Shown piece by piece: positions 61,367 through 64,000 of a stretch of 64,000 bases of DNA. Within the stretch, counting starts at the first letter, position 1; each line of letters begins with the position of its first letter. A program made the translations under genes and the position numbers. Source of the stretch: UBA6059 sp040219045 (GTDB taxonomy: Bacteria > Bacteroidota > Bacteroidia > Cytophagales > Cyclobacteriaceae); NCBI GenBank assembly GCA_965229505.1, contig OZ245881.1, forward strand, positions 1,116,001 to 1,180,000, in the 5' to 3' direction. Below the pieces are notes generated by a model. That model was given only the letters and a program-made list of their open reading frames with translations. It made no database searches and was not told where the DNA came from.

Positions 61367-64000
61367 ATCTCAGCGTCAGGGGCCACCAAAATGGGCAGAT
61401 AAATTCCTGGAATGGTACTGTCATGATGATCATCTCGATATACTCAGGGGAGATGTGTACGAGCTGTATGAAGATAGACGCGAGCGCGGAAGCAAGATTG
61501 TAGCTGACCTCTATTTCTGGATCGATGTAATCGGATTATGCCGCCCCTTCGCCTTCAAAAAATCAAACTCAGAAAACTCAAATACCATTGCCATGTGGAG
61601 AAACTACTTCAAGATCACCTACCGCAACCTATTCAGACAAAAAGTCTATTCATTTCTAAACCTTAGTGGCCTGGCGATTGGTTTGGCTTGTTCTATACTG
61701 ATATTCCTCTATGTCAGTGACGAATTGAGTTACGATCGATTTCACGAAAAATCAGATCGTATTTACCGAGTCCTGGAGCACTTCGAAAGCGAGGGAAACG
61801 GAGAGCATTCCGCAAGTCTGCCCTTTCCCACCGGGCCCACTTTGCAGCAAGAGTTCCCCGATCAGATAGCCCAATCTGTACGGCTATTTAACTTTCAGTC
61901 ACCGACATTGGCATTGGCCAATAAAGCTGCTGACAAGGCTTTCAATGAATCAAGGGTGTTTTTTGCAGACTCCACATTTTTGAAAGTATTTGATTTCGAA
62001 TTGCTGGTAGGAAATAAGGAAACTGCCCTGGATGCTCCCAATACTATCCTCATCACAGCCTCCATGGCCAAGAAGTACTTTCCTGAGCAAGATCCGGTAG
62101 GTAAGAACCTGGAGCTGCAGGGTAGGCAAAATCTTGAGGTGGTGGGCGTATTCAGGGATCCTCCCAAGAATGCTCATTTTCAATTTGACTTTATTATCTC
62201 ATTCTCAAGTCTGAAGCAATGGTACGGAGGTGGCTACCCTACAGGCTGGTACTGGAACCCTTGCTGGACCTATGTGGTGCTCAATGAAAACGTCAACCCT
62301 GAACATGTAGAGGCTAATTTTCCGGACTTTGTACTGAAGTATTTTCCAGACTTTGTGGTAGAGGATATTGAGCTCGAACTTCAGCCACTGACAGATATCC
62401 ATCTGCACTCCAAGCTGGATTATGAGATAGCTGCCAATAGCAACATCCAGAGCGTTTACATTTTCGGCGCGATAGCCTTCTTCGTATTGGTCATTGCCGC
62501 GATCAACTTCATCAACCTCAGTACTGCCAGAGCAACAAAGAGAGCCAAGGAAGTGGGTGTCAGAAAGGCACTCGGCAGCTCCAGACCGCAGCTAGTCAAT
62601 CAATATATCCTGGAGTCCATTTTCCTCACCTTCCTATCAATGGTGATCGCCATATTGATCGTTGGATTCGCATTACCTTCATTTAATGCGCTGACGGATA
62701 AATCAATTGCATTTAGTTTCCTGCTACAGCCTTATGTTGTGCTAGGGCTCTTCGGTATAGCCTTACTCGTCGGCCTACTATCTGGATTTTACCCAGCCTT
62801 CGTCTTGTCCAATTTCAATACGATACTGGTGCTGAAAAACGCCCACCTCAAAACCAGCGGGCTTACTTTCAGGAAGGTATTGGTGACGCTGCAGTTTGCG
62901 GTTTCTGTCAGCTTGATCATAGGCACGATCGTCGCAATCAATCAACTCCAGCTCTTGCAAAATAAGGATGTCGGTTTTGATCAGGAGAATATCCTGATGA
63001 TTCCCGTGATTCGATCTCCGATGGGTGAGCACTACGAAACTTTCAGAAGTGCTGCCCTCCAGAGTCCACATGTACAATCGGTAACAGCGGTGGAGGAAAT
63101 AGTTGGCGCGAAGCATCAGGTCAACAACTACAGGTTTGAAGGTATGGAGAAGTCACAGCCGTTTGCGCATTTCAATCTGCGACACGGTTTTACTAAGACT
63201 TTTAACATCCCAATGGCGGCTGGCAGAGATTATGATCGCAGCGTTCAGACTGATGATTCTTTAGCGCTAGTGGTGAACGAAACTATGGTGAAAGCCATGG
63301 GGTGGGGTACTCCCGAGGAAGCTGTGGGCAAGCGCTTCTACTATCGCAATGAGCTGAAAGGCAGAGTCATTGGGGTAGTGGAAGACTACAATGTAGTATC
63401 TAAGCACCACCCTATCGCTCCGTTCGTCCTTGCGCTGAACACTCATCCCGGAGCATTCAACTTGTTTATCAAATACGTAGCGGTCAAGGTTGATAACAAC
63501 CTGGAAGCTTCCATCGCAGACCTCAACACGGCGTGGAATGCAGTCCTGCCCAACATGCCGTTCGACTACTTCTTCCTCGACGACCGGCTTAATGACAGTT
63601 ATCAGACCGAGCAACAGCTCAGCAATGTGACTATGATTTTCTCCGGACTGACCATATTAGTTGCCTGCCTGGGTTTATTCGGTTTGGCGACCTTCAGCGT
63701 CGAGCAGCGAACTAAAGAAATTGGAGTGCGGAAGGTACTGGGTATCTCCACCCCACAGCTTTTAGTTCTTCTATCGAAGGAATTCTTGGGCCTAATCGGT
63801 ATCGCATTCGTGATCGCTATTCCTCTCTCCTATTTGCTAACGCAAAATTGGCTCAATGGCTTTTCATATCGCATCGATATAGAAGCCTGGCCATATCTGG
63901 TGGCAGGATTGATGACATTTGCGGTAGCCTTCCTGACTGTGGCCTATCACAGTCTGAAAGCCTCCACGATCAATCCGGTAGACACACTTAAGTGCGAATA
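61359..64000 (+). CDS. ABC transporter permease with N-terminal prefix domain (stop codon cut by right edge)
   Basis: 880 codons are visible from ATG 61359, ending with INPVDTLKCE and the first two bases of a stop codon (TA), so effectively complete. Residues 1 to about 75 are a soluble prefix (PPKWADKFLEWYCHDDHLDI, EDRRERGSKIVADLYFW) as in the group called permease prefix domain 2. A first FtsX/MacB unit (RNLFRQKVYSFLNLSGLA; STARATKRAKEVGVRKALGS) and a second (FSVEQQTKEIGVRKVLGI) follow. The PadR gene overlaps its start, a coupling usual for this subgroup. No ATPase is in view. Confidence 0.88.
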   Translation, partial: MNKSQRQGPPKWADKFLEWYCHDDHLDILRGDVYELYEDRRERGSKIVADLYFWIDVIGLCRPFAFKKSNSENSNTIAMWRNYFKITYRNLFRQKVYSFLNLSGLAIGLACSILIFLYVSDELSYDRFHEKSDRIYRVLEHFESEGNGEHSASLPFPTGPTLQQEFPDQIAQSVRLFNFQSPTLALANKAADKAFNESRVFFADSTFLKVFDFELLVGNKETALDAPNTILITASMAKKYFPEQDPVGKNLELQGRQNLEVVGVFRDPPKNAHFQFDFIISFSSLKQWYGGGYPTGWYWNPCWTYVVLNENVNPEHVEANFPDFVLKYFPDFVVEDIELELQPLTDIHLHSKLDYEIAANSNIQSVYIFGAIAFFVLVIAAINFINLSTARATKRAKEVGVRKALGSSRPQLVNQYILESIFLTFLSMVIAILIVGFALPSFNALTDKSIAFSFLLQPYVVLGLFGIALLVGLLSGFYPAFVLSNFNTILVLKNAHLKTSGLTFRKVLVTLQFAVSVSLIIGTIVAINQLQLLQNKDVGFDQENILMIPVIRSPMGEHYETFRSAALQSPHVQSVTAVEEIVGAKHQVNNYRFEGMEKSQPFAHFNLRHGFTKTFNIPMAAGRDYDRSVQTDDSLALVVNETMVKAMGWGTPEEAVGKRFYYRNELKGRVIGVVEDYNVVSKHHPIAPFVLALNTHPGAFNLFIKYVAVKVDNNLEASIADLNTAWNAVLPNMPFDYFFLDDRLNDSYQTEQQLSNVTMIFSGLTILVACLGLFGLATFSVEQRTKEIGVRKVLGISTPQLLVLLSKEFLGLIGIAFVIAIPLSYLLTQNWLNGFSYRIDIEAWPYLVAGLMTFAVAFLTVAYHSLKASTINPVDTLKCE

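Overview
The window looks like a chromosomal segment of a marine- or soil-type Bacteroidota, most likely order Cytophagales. Supporting signs are a PorP/SprF-like outer-membrane protein next to a giant SprB-repeat protein with a type B gliding/type IX secretion (T9SS) C-terminal domain, a TonB-dependent receptor, orphan MacB/FtsX-type permeases, a LytTR regulator, and promoters of the Bacteroidota form TTTG-N19-TAnnTTTG. Species cannot be named from sequence alone. Most of the window is ordinary core chromosome. Small patches of mobile or repeat DNA lie at 5.5-6.1, 23.5, 44.7-45.1, 59.6 and 60.8 kb.

Layout. 0-5 kb is aromatic-amino-acid metabolism: a metallo-beta-lactamase-fold hydrolase (cut by the left edge) and prephenate dehydrogenase on the minus strand, then a plus-strand operon with overlapping genes for a ribulose-phosphate-epimerase-like/CBS fusion, DAHP synthase and a KdsC-like phosphatase. 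4.9-6.6 kb is an accessory patch: ParE-type toxin/antitoxin, a truncated RAYT transposase with its REP-like hairpin, a 191-bp MITE-like element and a small membrane-anchored protein. 6.7-11.4 kb (minus) holds a Tricorn-like protease, a YceI protein and a membrane LytTR regulator. 11.5-15.4 kb (plus) holds a membrane protein, a winged-helix regulator, a TPR protein and a TonB receptor. Near-identical palindromes lie in front of the first and third of these genes, so this looks like a self-regulated envelope locus.

15.5-33 kb holds housekeeping and envelope genes: sucD, a response regulator, two orphan FtsX-type permeases, an FkbM methyltransferase, a family 25 glycosyltransferase, lpdA, fabG, a VWA-like membrane protein, clpC, a WbqC-like protein and a YrdC/Sua5 protein. 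33-45 kb has mltG, a thioesterase and a YihY membrane protein in one operon, tRNA-Ser(UGA), a DUF885-like secreted protein, a frameshifted lactate/malate-type dehydrogenase, an ABC exporter, a small MscS-like channel, an MFS sugar transporter and an SLC12-like cation-chloride/amino-acid transporter.

45.4-55.9 kb is the highlight: a PorP/SprF-like gene followed 6 bp later by a 3157-codon secreted protein with about 34 SprB-like repeats. From repeat 8 to repeat 31 these repeats are arranged as eight three-repeat super-units of about 244-276 residues. 55.9-59.5 kb holds agmatine deiminase (frameshifted as given), N-carbamoylputrescine amidase, a DUF4143-type ATPase and two small genes. 59.7-64 kb has an SDR oxidoreductase, an alkyltransferase-like DNA-repair protein, a PadR regulator and a third FtsX-type permease whose stop codon is cut by the right edge.

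Two genes (37541-38462 and 55946-56961) are broken by small indels that look recent: a CTGG tandem duplication and a one-base loss in an A-run. These may be true mutations, phase variation or assembly errors. No rRNA, CRISPR array, complete insertion sequence or prophage was seen.
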